This document shows positions 9,372-20,727 of a stretch of 64,000 nucleotides of DNA, in pieces (within the stretch, counting starts at the first letter, position 1; the number at the start of each line of letters is the position of its first letter). Below the pieces are notes generated by a model. It was not told the origin of the DNA. It ran no database searches and saw only the letters and a list, made by a program, of their open reading frames with translations. The stretch spans positions 428,730 through 492,729 of the forward strand of contig JAAOMT010000480.1 of assembly GCA_016748015.1 (NCBI GenBank). The letters run 5' to 3'. The DNA is from Geosiphon pyriformis. Its lineage: Eukaryota > Glomeromycota > Glomeromycetes > Archaeosporales > Geosiphonaceae. The translations under genes and the position numbers were made by a program.

Positions 9372-10230
9372 CCATTAAGCAAAGGAAAACTAAAACAATC
9401 ACTATTTACTTAAAATGCTTCCATAGAAACTTATGCTAAATACAAGCAATTGACATAAATTACTTTATAGTATCACAAATTCTAAACCAGTTCATCCATG
9501 AGCTATGCAATAGCATCCTCCAATACATATGCCTAATGCACCCACAAACTCTCTAAGATGCAGTTATCAATGCATAGGATTTTAAATTCGCAAAACTCAA
9601 AGCTAACCACACTTAAGCCATTAATTTAGTAATGAACAGATTATCTAAACTGGATTTCAAATTGAAACAACTCAGTGATTCAATTAATTAGAAATTAGAA
9701 AGATATTTAGCTAACAATTGTGCAATTTATTAACCACCCCAATGATGCAATAATTCTGGAAATGTGAATTGCTCTCAAAATCAGTTATGTCTTTTATTAT
9801 TATCCAATCAGCCATGGCAGCAAGAGATGTGTATTTACCACAATTGTAATAAACAAAGCCATTTGAGAATTAACTGCTGTTTTTATAATAATAACTTACA
9901 ATCAGGAAATCAATATTGAAACCCCAATTGCAGGTTTTAAACTCTGAATTAATACCCAAATCAGGATCAATACTTACCTCATTACACCCAAATGACACAA
10001 CAGCCAATTTATCAACCATTTATTTATTAGACTCTAGCACCAGTTATTTATCAACTACAGCTGCAAATAATATATCAACCCCAATAAATTCTCACACCAC
10101 CACCAAATTCAGCTTAAATGACATCAGGGAATTCCAGATCAAGAGTTACTTAAAACTGGAGATCAGCAATAGTTGTCCACCAACTGATTCCCAGTTTTTC
10201 CAATTAATCATTGGGATTATGACAGTAGAG
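9372..10230 (+). pseudogene. gag: Element B gag remnant with decayed zinc knuckle
   Basis: The text aligns with element A gag from the segment around 1430 on (TTIKQEETEAVTTYL region), the helical part and the knuckle. The knuckle near 9830-9880 lost its first Cys (TAC for TGC). The Tyr/Gln/Pro tail is replaced by frames such as 9916-10242, which is a shifted reading of the same DNA. Many TAA and TAG codons stand at Gln positions. No functional Gag can be made. Confidence 0.65.
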
Positions 10231-10231
10231 T

Positions 10232-11735
10232 TTGGGAACTAGGTACACACAAAACCCAAATTCTCAACACTATTTAAGTCTCCTAGTAACTCCAGAAGAC
10301 ACCTCATCTAACAACACAGAACCCAATCAAACACAACCACTTATCAGCAATATATCTCTAGTTACTATTACCAACAACAAATTACTAGCAGCAATTTTTC
10401 TGTTTGAACTCAAGGAACTATTATCTATGCCCTTGTTTAGTGGAGCCACTCTTGAAAAAAAACCAATCACTGCCATGTACATGGATGCTAAAGTTGATAG
10501 CCAATTCATCAAACTCATATTAAATAGCAGAACAGCAGATAATATCATTACATAACAATTCATAAACCAATTAAGTCACTAAGTTGATCATACTGCCAGC
10601 ACCAGAATCATAACAGCCAATGGAGCAACCAAAACTCCAATTGGTGAAATAAACGAATTACTTATTGAAATCAATGGCATCATTATACCCATCAAAGTTC
10701 TTGTGATGGAAGCAACTTAGTACCAAGCTCTTATTGGAAACAACTGGCTGTTCAAAACTAATGCCATGCTCAACTGGAACACTCAAGAATTGCAGCTCAC
10801 CCAAAACGGCCACTACACACATGTGCCAGCCACTTGTGGTCATTTTAAGACCACTGCCAAAGACAAGTCACTTATTGAATTAAAAGAAAAAAAAAAAACC
10901 TAACTGAGAAGCTTACTAAGTTTCCTGGGCTAACAATGAACACAATGAGCTACCACCAGTACTTTTCTGGGACAACAAAGAGAAAGGAAAAGAAAAAGAC
11001 GTACTAGAAAAAGACATTACCACAGAAGAAATAATGAGTGGCTGGGAAAAATTCTACTCACATAAACCACTAAAGCAACTGTTATATATCCCACTCAAAT
11101 GTCAAGATTGTGACAAGAAACTTTCTTCTATAAGAGCTTTGATTGTACCCAATGAAGATTACTGAATGCAAACCCACTATTACTGCAAACCATGCCACAG
11201 AAAATAGTACAGCTATCTAAAATAACAAGACAAGTGAGACAACAAACCATGTTTTGTTTGTGAAGAACAGTTGCTTGACAAAGGAATATGGAACAACATT
11301 TCTGGTCAAGAAAGAACATGCGATATTTCATGCTAATACACAATCCTCATAAGTAACTGGATCAGTCATGGCACTCCTATTACTGCAGCCTGGCACTGAG
11401 CAATAACTCGCTTGGATGGTTACCCATATGACAAAGACAAAATTTGGAGAATGGTGAACACCAAAGTCAAAGAAGCCATGCCCAGCAAAATCTTGAAAAT
11501 AAAAAATAATCCTCCAAAACCAGTTGACATTGTTTTCATCCCAAATCCAGATGTTTTTCTCAACATAGAGACAGGCCCAGAGAAGTTTCATGAGCACTAT
11601 CAAAATTTGGCACCAACAAAAAAAGAGCAGAAACAATATTTAGAAGAAATAAACACATGACTATGTGACCATTGTTTAATTCTCTATGACTTTCAATATT
11701 GTAATAAGTGTAATCTCATTTACAATCCACCACTG
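10232..11735 (+). pseudogene. Element B aspartic protease and cysteine-rich module
   Basis: The open stretch 10232-10555 carries the protease N-terminal part (SLLVTPEDTSSN, then FLFELKE, FSGATLEKKPITAMY). Its catalytic site is destroyed: LILNSRTADNIIT has Asn for the catalytic Asp and Arg for the Gly, each explicable by G-to-A changes. The cysteine module follows: CQDC, YCKPC, CFVC and CDISC, then the open block 11412-11660 with KIKNNPPKP and KFHEHYQNLAPT, and finally CDHC...CNKC near 11667-11712. Stops occur at Gln and Trp positions. Order and motifs match A, E, F and H. Confidence 0.7.
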
Positions 11736-11738
11736 CAT

Positions 11739-12900
11739 ATGATTTACACAATTCCAGAAGAAAAAGAACCAATTAACAGCTGTACATCAGAATTGAAATC
11801 AACTTTCAATTCTGATTCAAACTCTAACAATGACAATAACAAAAACAATGGTTCTAGCTCTATGCAAATTGGCAACAATAACAATAACAATTCAAACTTA
11901 AATTCAAACTCCAAACAATATATCACATTTCTTGATTTCTTCAAGAAGCAGGAACTCAGATGGTTCAGTGACAACAATGAAGGTATTATGCCAGAATGTG
12001 CACATGATACCAATATTGGGTTTGATCTAAGATATCCAGGAAAAGATGCCATTAAATTGGAACCATATTTGCACACCTGCATTGATCTCAAAATAGCACT
12101 AGAAATCCTAGCAACAACAATAGTTCAACTAGCTCTAGGAGTAGTTTAATAAGAAAAGGAATCAACATCAGAGGAAAAATAATTGATACAGGATATATGA
12201 GAAATATCATTGTAATACTACAAAATGATTCAGAAAAGACCTATGTTATAGAGCCAAATAAAAAGATAGCACAGGCAATATTTCTGTCTCTGATTAAAAT
12301 AGCTCAATTAGTATCAGTGAGAAACAAGAAAGAACTAGGGATTATAGCTAGAAGAATACAAAGTTTCAGATTCATAGGTAGAATAAATATACCAGTTAAT
12401 ATGGCAGAGAAAGAAATTGTTAACAAGAGAAAAATTATCTCCACTTATCAATCAATTTTCATTTTACCATATGACCAGTACATGTTAGCTATAGAAAGGA
12501 AAATAAATAATCAGGTTCAGATATTTGAAATAGAAGTCAAAACATATTCAACAAAACCAATAACAAAAAAAAATTTCCAAAGAACATTGTTGAAAAGAAC
12601 ATATAATTTAATAGAGACACTAGAAAACAAAAGATGAAAAGCAGCTGATAACATCCAAAAGTCACAAAAAAAACAAAAAAAAAAACATAATAACCAACTA
12701 TTAGATAAACCAGTTGAATTTAAAATTAAAAACAAAGTACTTTTATATCATATCAAAGTAGAAAAACAATAGAGTAAAAAATTCAACCCCAAATGAGACA
12801 AACTATTTTACATAGAAAAAATTCTTGGAAATAGAGCTTATAAATTAAGGTTGAACAACAAAATCTTAACCAAAGCAGCATATAGTGATTGACTGAAATC
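11739..12900 (+). pseudogene. Element B dUTPase fused to integrase C-terminus by deletion
   Basis: Block 11739-12149 holds the acidic leader and dUTPase motif 1 (NIGFDLRYPGKD). A frameshift near 12140 breaks motif 2. Block 12197-12637 has motif 4 (KKIAQAIF) and a degenerate motif 5 (SFRFIGRI), then the post-dUTPase linker up to QIFEIEVKTY. There it switches without losing frame to integrase C-terminal sequence (TKPITKKNFQRTLLKRTYN). RT, RNase H and the integrase core are absent. The GPY/F-like tail is readable with stops to about 12900. The junction near 12545 looks like a deletion between short similar sequences. Confidence 0.78.
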
Positions 12901-13731
12901 ATATTACTATATAGTATCATTATCTACCAATAACATTTTACAATTAGGAGTACAGAGAATACTAATACAACCAGATAAGATTCCACAAGATCTAGAACCA
13001 ATCATAATCATTGAACCAAACACATCAAATTAAACAACCAAAGGAGTATAAAAAGACATGGTATATGTAACAAAAACAATATTAGAAAAATAGAAATTAC
13101 TGACAGCATTCACTTACTAGCACAACAACTATTTCAATTAATCCAACAACAAAAAATAGAAATTACAATTAATCAACAGACCATTAGATACAAAAACACC
13201 AAAAAGAACTCACAAAATAAAATACAGAAAAAAACAGAAAACACTATTGGAAAAATAATTACCAAGGTGAAATTAGCAATAGAAACACAATCAAAAGTCA
13301 TCTAATATCCAAAGTTGACAATAGGAACATGAAATTAGTGGATACAACAATTTCTAAGAAACTTTTGTTACTTTTACTTGAGACAATACTTGAATATTCA
13401 GAACTTATATACAGATAAGACAAAGTAATTATTTGACACAGAAATATTACAACAACTGAAACAATTTGTGGGAAAAAACAATATAACCATACAAACATAA
13501 GTTATTTATTGACTACAAGTTGGATTTCAAGACAGGCCAGAAATTTTACTTAATCCAGCAATAGACATTATTATTGTTAACCAAATGGGAAAAATAACCA
13601 ATGCTCAATTTAAAGAATTACAAAACAAGATAACTCAAGTAATTCTCGAAAAAAAAGTTCAAAAAATATTCAAAAATAGAGAATTAGAATTAGGAAATCT
13701 TAATAGAGCTTAATATTAAAGAAGGGAATAA
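12901..13731 (+). pseudogene. Element B post-integrase domain and polypurine tract
   Basis: This region aligns with element A 7681-8504. The LGVQRILIQPDKIPQDLEP motif, a Gln-rich helical part and the GKITNAQFKELQNKITQVI motif can be followed across TAA/TAG stops. The polypurine run AAAGAAGGGAATAA ends at 13731, next to the LTR. Confidence 0.55.
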
Positions 13732-14578
13732 TATTACTCATAGAATATAAGAAGTATATTAGCATATAAATTAGCCAATCAGAAGTAAACATAGTAAATA
13801 TAGAATTCCAGGATTCCTCTCAAGAAGAATTGTAGGATTCCAAGAATTTCAAAATTCTCATATGAGGAATTACAGGATTCCAGAATTCCAGAATTCTTCT
13901 TAAAAAAAATTGCAGGATTCCAGAAATTCCAAGATTTCTGATGTGAAAAATCAAGAAATTAAGGAATTTCAATTATGTATATATAGTAGTAGTGTTAGAA
14001 GTAGAAAAAACAGACCTCCCAGTTTAGATTTCATCTAAACAATCTTCCATAAACACAAATATCAATAAAATAATTATTTACTATCTCAATCCATTCTCAT
14101 TAAATCAACACTTGATGTTAATAGTAATCTGTACTTAATTACACTAGAACAATAGCTTTTGATCATTGCTATTGACAGAATACTAATATGCAAATTGCCT
14201 TGGCTTACATTTTTATTTCTTGTATTTTTTCTTGTTTTATTTTCTTGTTTTGCTAACTTGATTAAAAGGATTCACATGTGGAGATACTGACATCAAAATA
14301 TAGCATTAGTAAAAAACCCAGGAATAAGAGTAGACACTCAGAATTAAGAATATCTTACCAGGAAGATTACTGGCTATTATGCTAAAAAAGAAATTGACGA
14401 AACTGTGGTTTTAAGAAGCTATGGATAAACAATTAATTGAATATTTGTCTATTGTACAAAAAACTTAAACAAAACCTTCAGATATAACAACCTTCAGAAA
14501 CCAACATCTTTATACCAATTGAGTACCAAGTTACAAGTTTGTTATTTGCTTTAAGACCCCAAATAATTATCTGTAACA
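13732..14578 (+). repeat. 3' LTR of element B (family 1, U3 type GGAATTCC), 847 bp
   Basis: It begins TATTACTCATAG (the TG terminus mutated to TA) and ends CTGTAACA. It keeps the CCAAT motif, a GAATTCC/GGATTCC block (about 13800-13960), the TATA-like ATGTATATATAG and the GTTTAGAT inverted repeat. The first hairpin is partly decayed here. Confidence 0.88.
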
Positions 14579-15311
14579 ATACATTAAAGTTTTGTGGTTT
14601 GTTAATAAGATTTTAATACTATAAATTGGCAGTATCCTGAAGAAAATATGGAATTGCTTGAAGTGCTCTGGTGTCATCTCAGTTATTTGCTGTGATTGCT
14701 TTAGTGACATTTTTTAACTAGACTTAAGTATTATTCTCTTTACCAGTGAATTTTTCAAGTTTTGTAATTAGAGTATAGACTATTGGTTATTGTAGCTGTT
14801 GTTGAAGTTGTAGTTGTGGTAATTGTTGCTAAGGTTGTGGCTGTGGCTGTTGTGGTGATGTAACAATAAGTGGTGAATTGATTACAATTACTGGAGGTAA
14901 GTTTTGCTAATTAGTGATATTGGGATTTGGATTGTTTTGATTTTGCTGAGTTGTAATAATCAAAGTTTAAATTTCCAGGTTTTCTGGAATTGGGTTTTAA
15001 TAAATGAATTCCTGATCTTCATTTTCTTTATTTTCTGACTCTGTTATTTTCCAAGAACTCACAGTTCCAAAATCTGGCTAAGACAGTAGTGATCAAAATC
15101 CTAATAATGCTAGTAATTGTGAATTAAATCCTTTGAAATAATTACCATAGATTTCTAATAACTTTGCTTTTTTTTGTTTACTTTGAAACAGAAATTGAAC
15201 TAATGCTGTTTTTACATTTGATGTAAATACACCTGTTGCTAAGATGTTAATGGCATTTTTGAGTATATAGTAATATGATAGATTGGTTAGTAATTCAACT
15301 CTTGTTTTCTT
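14579..15311 (-). pseudogene. gag: Element C gag remnant
   Basis: Reading leftward from 15311, the DNA aligns with the acidic/Gln-rich linker and the first part of the gag core. On the + strand the matching landmarks are GGTGAATTGATTACAATTAC (LPVIVI region, 14871-14890) and ATTGGCAGTATCCTG near 14625 (gag Trp/Tyr region). No open frame longer than 60 codons survives. The sequence stops at the B LTR boundary. Confidence 0.6.
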
Positions 15312-15689
15312 CTAAGTAAGTGGTTGTATTCTCTGAGGTGTTACTGTTGGTGTTTGTAGTTTTCCTTTGTTTTTGCTTGCATATGTAATTAGATATTTTT
15401 GTTGAGTGTGATTTTCAATTTTTCGATTGATTTCAGTAATAATGGATGTAAAATTATAATTTACTGATAAGCTGGTGTTTTGAATTAATTTGTTGTAAAA
15501 AATTTTTCTTACTAATTTGATATCTACTAATGTCTCTAAAAAATAAGAAATTCTCTCATTAATGTAAAAATTAAAGGCTAATTCTGCTAATAGGTAATTG
15601 CTGGTTAATCTCAAGTGTTGACAGTAATGTTGAAATAAGGATTTGGTAAATTCTAAATGGTTTGTCCCTATTTTTTTTGATTTTGCCAC
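15312..15689 (-). pseudogene. Element C N-terminal domain of the polyprotein (125 aa open)
   Basis: The open block contains KIGTNHLEFTKSLFQHY, then a block with NFYINERISYF and a C-terminal part rich in Gln/Pro (TPQRIQPLT). It matches D (17926-18216), F, I and, more distantly, H (45976-46560). It lies between the primer-binding site and gag, in the position of a gag N-terminal extension. There is no ATG; the track start is a GTG codon and the frame continues upstream toward the PBS. The stop is TAG/TAA-type in a position where I has Trp-Lys-Lys. Function unknown; matrix-like is a guess. Confidence 0.6.
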
Positions 15690-15751
15690 TTTTGAATAAT
15701 TGTTGTTGGTGCTGGTTTTCTGTAAGATTATACTTTACAGAAAGCACCAAA

Positions 15752-16526
15752 TGTTATAGGTAATTATTTGGAATCTTTAATCAAATAACAAATCTATAAC
15801 TTGATGCTTAATAGCTAATATAATTGGTATTATCTAAAAGTTTTGTGATCTGAAGATTTTGGTTGAGTTTTTTGTATAATAAACAGAGATTTACATATTG
15901 TTTTATCTATCACTTCCCAGAATTACAATTCCATCAAATTTTTTTCTTAGTATAATAGCCAGTAATCTTCCTAGTAAGCTATCCTCAATTCTTGAATGTT
16001 CTATCCTTATTTCTGGGTCTTTTACCAGTCACTTTGACATCAATAACTTTGTGCATTTAATCTTTTAATTAATTAGTAAATAAAACAAAACAAAAGAAAA
16101 AAAAAAAGAAATAAAGAAATAAAGAAATAAGCCAAGACAAAAAAGAGTTAATATCTTATTAATAGTCATAATCAAGAGCTATTGTTCTAGTGTGATTAAG
16201 TATCAAATACTATTAATATTTCATGTTAATAATAAGAAAAGTAATTTAGATAGTGAATAATTATTTATTAATATTGATGATTCTAATTAAGATGTTTTTC
16301 AATTGGAAAATTTTGGTATTGATTCAGTTCTTTCTGTTTCTAATGCTCTTATTATATATATATAATTTGAATTTTATGAAATTGCTCACATTCCCAAGTA
16401 ATGTGCTATAATTTTTCAAGTAATGCTTATATTGCTAAGCAATATGCTTATGTGTTAACTACTATTTTCCTATTGGTTTATTTGTTTTTTCTACTTATTT
16501 TTTTGTATGTTTTTTTATGAGTAACA
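15752..16526 (-). repeat. 5' LTR of element C (family 1, U3 type ATTGC...GCAAT), 775 bp
   Basis: On the + strand it starts TGTTATAGG and ends TATGAGTAACA. A PBS core (GAAAGCACCA, reverse of TGGTGCTTTC) lies just left at 15740-15749. Its U3 repeat block is of the second type, with TTGCTAAGCAATATG palindromes (about 16390-16460) instead of GGAATTCC. Hairpin 1 appears near 16209-16229 with one wobble pair. Confidence 0.88.
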
Positions 16527-17925
16527 ATAATCATAACTAATTTTAGAAACAATTGGAGTTTCTTAGATTATTTTGCCATTGTGAAGGTTAATAAATTGTT
16601 TGATTATTATTAGCTAAGTATCTCTCAAGTTTCTGATTAATGGAATCACTAAATTGTTTTAATTTAGAATTCAAGTTAGATAATTTATTTATCACTAGAT
16701 TTATGACTTGAGCATGGTTAGTTTTGAGTTTAACTAATTCAAAATTTCGGACATTAGTAATTGTGTCTTAGAGAGTTTAAGGGTGCATTGAATATATGTG
16801 CTAGAAAATACTACTGCATAGTCTACAGATAAACTGGTTCAGAATCTGTAACACTGTAAAGTAATTTATGTCAATTGCTTGAATTTGGCATAGGTTTCTA
16901 TAAAAGCATCCTAAGTAAGTAGTAATGGCTTTAGTATCTTTTTATTTGATAGTTGTGAAAGTATTGGCTAGATAATTGATCTTATTATTGTTATTAAAAT
17001 ATCTCAAAAATTCAACTTTAAATTTGTTGAAGTTCTGGGGTTTTTGGATTAGGCTTTGATATCATGAATTGGCAATATCCTGAAGAAAATATGGAATTGT
17101 CTATAATGCTCTAACATTATTCTATCCATTGGCTGCAATGGCTTTTTCTATATTGTTGAGCCATACTTAAGTGTCATCTTCTTTGCCAGTGAATTTTTTG
17201 AATTTGGCAATTGGAGTATAAGCCATCAATACTAGTGATAGTAGTTGTTGTTGTGGTTGTAGTTGTTGTTAGAATTATTGCTGAGCTGATGGTGGTGGCT
17301 GTTGTTGTTGCTGTTTGGCAATTAGTAGAACTGGTGATGAGTCAATCACAATTACTGGAGGTAAGTTTTGAGAAACAATAGGAGTAATATTTGGATTATT
17401 TTGATTTCACAGAGTTAGAACAATTGGAGTTTGTACTTTTGGGTTTTTTGAGATCAGGTTTTGATTATTAATTTTCTAATTACTATTTTTTTTTTCTTTG
17501 GAATCAGTTATTTCTCAAGAACTAGTGGCTCTAAAATCTGGTTGTAATAGTGGTAATCAAACTTCTAATAACATTGGGAATTGAAATTTAAATTTCTCAA
17601 AATAGTCACTATAGATTCCTAATAACTCTGCTTTCTTCTGTTTACTTTAAAATGAGATTCTATTTAGTGATATTGTCATATTTGCTGTGGATGTGTCTAT
17701 TTATGTTATATTGATAGTACTTCTGGATATGTGGTAATATAATAGATTAGCAGGTAAATCAACTCTCTGTTTTTTCCAAATAGGTAATTGTATTTGCTTT
17801 GGGATTTCTGCTGATATTTGCAATCTTTCTTTTTTTTTGTTAGCAAAAGTAATAAGAAATTTTTGTCTAATGTACTTTTCAATTTTTCTGTTTATTTCTG
17901 TAATTAGTGGTACAAATAAATGATT
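16527..17925 (-). pseudogene. gag: Element D gag remnant
   Basis: No frame over 60 codons remains, but the order of landmarks matches F gag: knuckle-proximal text at 16530-16590, the helical gag region at 16600-16900, the Trp/Tyr core near 17050-17080, and the Gln-rich linker with the LPVIVI region near 17340-17370. Stops are frequent, mostly TAA/TAG at Gln and TGA/TAG at Trp positions by comparison with F. Confidence 0.6.
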
Positions 17926-18216
17926 TTATGGCAGTATAGTGCTTTGAAGTAGTTTACTAAAAAAATTGTTAAAAACAAATTCTGGATCTCCTTGGCCTTC
18001 CAAATAATATATAATCCTTTTATTAATGTAGCAATTAAAAGCTGATTCTGCTGGCCAATTATTATTTGTCAATCCAAAATACTTTTTGTAATACTGGAAT
18101 AAAGATTTCACAAATTCCAAGTGGTTTGTTCCTATTTTTTTTAATTCTGTCACTGTTTCAAATAGTTGTGGTTGATGCTGGTTCTCTGTTAGATTATACT
18201 TTACAGAGAGCACCAA
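17926..18216 (-). pseudogene. Element D N-terminal domain starting at the primer-binding site (96 aa open)
   Basis: The frame begins at TTG GTG CTC TCT, that is inside the primer-binding site, and reads LVLSVKYNLTENQHQ, then KKIGTNHLEFVKSLFQYY, SAFNCYINKRIIYYL and NNFFSKLLQSTILP. No ATG is present in it. The same domain, with the same start in the PBS, occurs in element H. It is followed in copies F and C by a Gln/Pro-rich segment leading to gag. This copy ends at a stop after TILP. Confidence 0.6.
18206..18215 (-). other. Primer-binding site core of element D
   Basis: On the minus strand TGGTGCTCTC follows the 5' LTR terminus (TAACA) after two bases. TGG is complementary to the CCA end of a tRNA. 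The same core sits at 34063-34072 (G), 46550-46559 (H) and 51051-51060 (F). The coding frame of the N-terminal domain runs through it. Confidence 0.7.
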
Positions 18217-18217
18217 A

Positions 18218-19019
18218 TGTTACAAGTGATTATTTGGAATCTCAAAGCAAATAACAAATCCATAACTTAGTGCTTAATAGCTAATACAATTGGTAATATC
18301 TGAAGGTTTTGGTTAATCTAAAGGCTTTGGTTGAGTCCTTAGTATAATAAACAGAGATTCAATAAAGATTTTTTTTAGTGATGTTTTAAGTATTAACTCT
18401 TAGATTAGTGTGTTTTGTTGTTTGTTACTTTCTGGAATTGCAATTCCATCAATTTTTTTCTTGGCATGATGGCCAGCAATTCTCTTGGTAAGCTATTTTC
18501 AATTTTGAGTGTTTATTTTTATTTCTGAGTTATTTACCAGTGCTATATTCTAATATTAATACCTCTGTGTATTAATTAATTAGTAAATAATAAAGACAAA
18601 ATAAAAAAAATAAAAAAAATTAAGCCAAGGCAATAAAAAGTTAATATCTCATCAATAGTTATAATTAAGAGCTATTGTTTTAATATAATCAAGTATTGGA
18701 TTTTATTAACATAAAGTGTTGATAATAGGAAGAGTGATTTAAATAGTAAATAATTATTTATTAATTTTGATAATTCTAACTTAAGATGTTTTTAACCAAA
18801 AGATCTTGGTATTAATTTTGTCTTTTCTGCTTTTAATGCTCTTACTATATATACATAATTTGGGTTCTATAAGATTGTTTACATTTCCAAACAATGTTTT
18901 ATAATTTCTTAAACAATGCTCACATTGCTGAACAATGTATTCACAGGTTAGCTACTATTTTTCTACTAGTCTATCTGTTTTTTCTACTATTTTTTTGTAT
19001 GTTTTTTCTATGAGTAATA
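18218..19019 (-). repeat. 5' LTR of element D (family 1, U3 type ATTGC...GCAAT), 802 bp
   Basis: On the + strand it starts TGTTACAAGTG and ends TATGAGTAATA, the last CA changed to TA. The U3 block at about 18880-18945 has AACAATG/ACATTGCTGAACAATG repeats. Hairpin 1 is at about 18696-18718 with one wobble. Confidence 0.88.
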
Positions 19020-19536
19020 TTAATTAGTAGATAATAACAAAATAAAAAAATAAAAAAAAAAATAAAAAAATAAAAAAATAAGCCAAGACAAAAAAGAGTT
19101 AATATTACATCAATAGTCATAATTAAGAACTATTGTTCTAGTGTGATCAAGTATTGAATACTATTAACATGAAGTGTTAATAGTAGAGAGAGTGATTTAA
19201 TAGTGAATAATTATTTATTGATATTAATGATTCTAACAAAGATGTTTTAATTGGGAAATCTTAATATTGATTTTTTTTTTCTGTTTCTAATGCTCTTGCT
19301 ATATATACATAATTTGAGTTTTATGAAATTGCTTATATTTTTGAACAATGTGCTATAATTTTTTAAGCAATGTGTCATGATTTTCTGACATTGTTCTATA
19401 TTGTTAAACAATATGCCATAATTTTTAACAATGCTCCATATTGCTAAAAAATATGCTCATGTATTAACTACTATTTTTCTATTAGTCTATTTGTTTTTTT
19501 TATTATTTTTTTGTATGTTTTTTTTTATGATTAATA
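19020..19536 (-). repeat. 3' LTR fragment of element E
   Basis: The fragment starts in the middle of the LTR (TTAATTAGTAGATAATAAC) because D is inserted there and ends TATGATTAATA next to E internal sequence. Hairpin 1 is perfect here (19160-19169 with 19175-19184, loop TGAAG). The U3 block is the AACAATG/GCAATGT type (about 19335-19460). The rest of the LTR should lie left of the window. Confidence 0.85.
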
Positions 19537-20160
19537 TTATCTCCTTCTTTTAATATTGAGCTCCATTAAAATTTTCATTTTAAATTAGATTCATAACTTT
19601 TCTTTTTAATATTGTTTGTTCAACTCTGCTTCTTATATCTTTGATTTGCGAATTGTTTATTTTCTTCTATTGGTTAATAGTTATTGTCTCCATGTTAAGG
19701 TGTAGCAATATTTTTGGGTAGTTTTAAAATATTGTGTGTAATTAATAAATTGTTCTAATGTGTAGTGTCAGATTTGTTTTCTTTCTAATAATGTCTTCAA
19801 TATTTCTTATTATTTTTTGATTGAATATTCTTTTGGCTTTATTAAAATATAACTTCTGAATATTCAACTTTTGTCACAACTAATAGTAGTAATATGGTAT
19901 TGGAAGTTGTTCTATTTACTGTTTCCAATTTTTTTTTGAAAGTTTTTCTGTTGGAACCATAATAGGTATTTTTCCAAAAGTATTCTTCACTTTTTCTATA
20001 ATTTTATCTGACTAGTTTTTTGGTTGGTTCTGTAGTTGCTGATATAATGTACTTTTTTTTGCTTGGTGTTTTGATAACAGATTGTTTAGTGGTTAATAGT
20101 ATTTTTTATGTTCAATTGTTGTTGATTTAAGGCCTGAAATAATTGTTGAGCTAAGGTGTG
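19537..20160 (-). pseudogene. Element E post-integrase domain
   Basis: This aligns with A 7880-8490 in reverse. The polypurine-like text (AATATTAAAAGAAGGAGATAA, read on the minus strand in two halves) is at 19537-19557, followed by the helical domain including the Tyr-x-Tyr-Phe region near 19880. No frame over 60 codons is kept on the coding strand. A plus-strand frame at 20156-20365 is a shadow. Confidence 0.5.
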
Positions 20161-20727
20161 GATATGGTCTGGTATTTCTATTTTCTTTGGTTCTTTTATC
20201 ACATATATTATGTTTTTATATATTTTTTTGGTCAATCAATTTGACATATTTAAATCAATGATTATAATTGGTTTCAAATTTTATGGGATCTTATCTGGTT
20301 GGACTAGTATTCATTGTACTCTTAGTTGTGGAATATTACTGATAGATAATAGTATTATATTGTGATATAATTTTAGTTAATTACTATGTGCTGCTTTGAT
20401 TAAGATTTTGTTGTCTCATCTTAATTTATAAGCTCTATTTCCTAGAATTTTTTCTATATGAAATGATCTGTCTCATTAGGGATCAAATTTTCCACTTTAT
20501 TGTTTTTCTGCTTTGGTACAATATAAGAATACTTTGTCTCCAATCTTAAATTCAATTGGTTTATCTGATAATTAGTTATTATGTCATTTTTTTTGTTTTT
20601 TTTGTGACTTTTAGATATTATTAACTGCTTTTTTTCATTTGTTTTCTAGAGTTTCTATTAAGTTATATGTTTTTTTCAACAATATGTCTTGAAAATTGTT
20701 TTTTGTTATTGGTTTAGTTGGATATGT
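20161..20727 (-). pseudogene. pol: Element E integrase C-terminal part
   Basis: The GPY/F-like region (around 20470-20560 reversed) and the helical LLKKTYNLIETLENK region (20640-20700) match copies A and F. It is separated from the integrase core by the solo LTR inserted after 20727. Stops and small indels are scattered. Confidence 0.6.

Larger units (their letters stand above)
9372..14578 (+). mobile_element. Element B: family 1 retrotransposon with internal deletion
   Basis: B begins inside gag because element A was inserted there; its 5' part lies left of the window. Gag remnant, protease, cysteine module and dUTPase follow in order. RT, RNase H and most of integrase are missing, and the reading frame passes from the dUTPase linker directly into the integrase C-terminus near 12545. 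Post-integrase domain and 3' LTR complete it. The LTR ends in TAACA and is followed by gag of element C in the opposite orientation, so B was probably inserted in C (right duplication candidate ATAC, 14579-14582). Confidence 0.85.
14579..16526 (-). mobile_element. Element C: family 1, 5' part only (gag and 5' LTR)
   Basis: Only the 5' end of this minus-strand element lies in the window: part of gag, the N-terminal domain and the 5' LTR. Its pol region should lie left of position 1 if B interrupted it. The LTR is followed on the right by zinc-knuckle/gag sequence of element D in the same orientation, so C was inserted in D (right duplication candidate ATAA, 16527-16530). Confidence 0.8.
16527..19019 (-). 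mobile_element. Element D: family 1, 5' part only (gag and 5' LTR)
   Basis: Minus-strand element starting at the left in the zinc-knuckle region, where C is inserted, and ending at its 5' LTR. On the right it abuts a family 1 LTR fragment (19020-19536) that starts mid-LTR, so D was inserted in the 3' LTR of E (right duplication candidate TTAA, 19020-19023). Confidence 0.8.
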
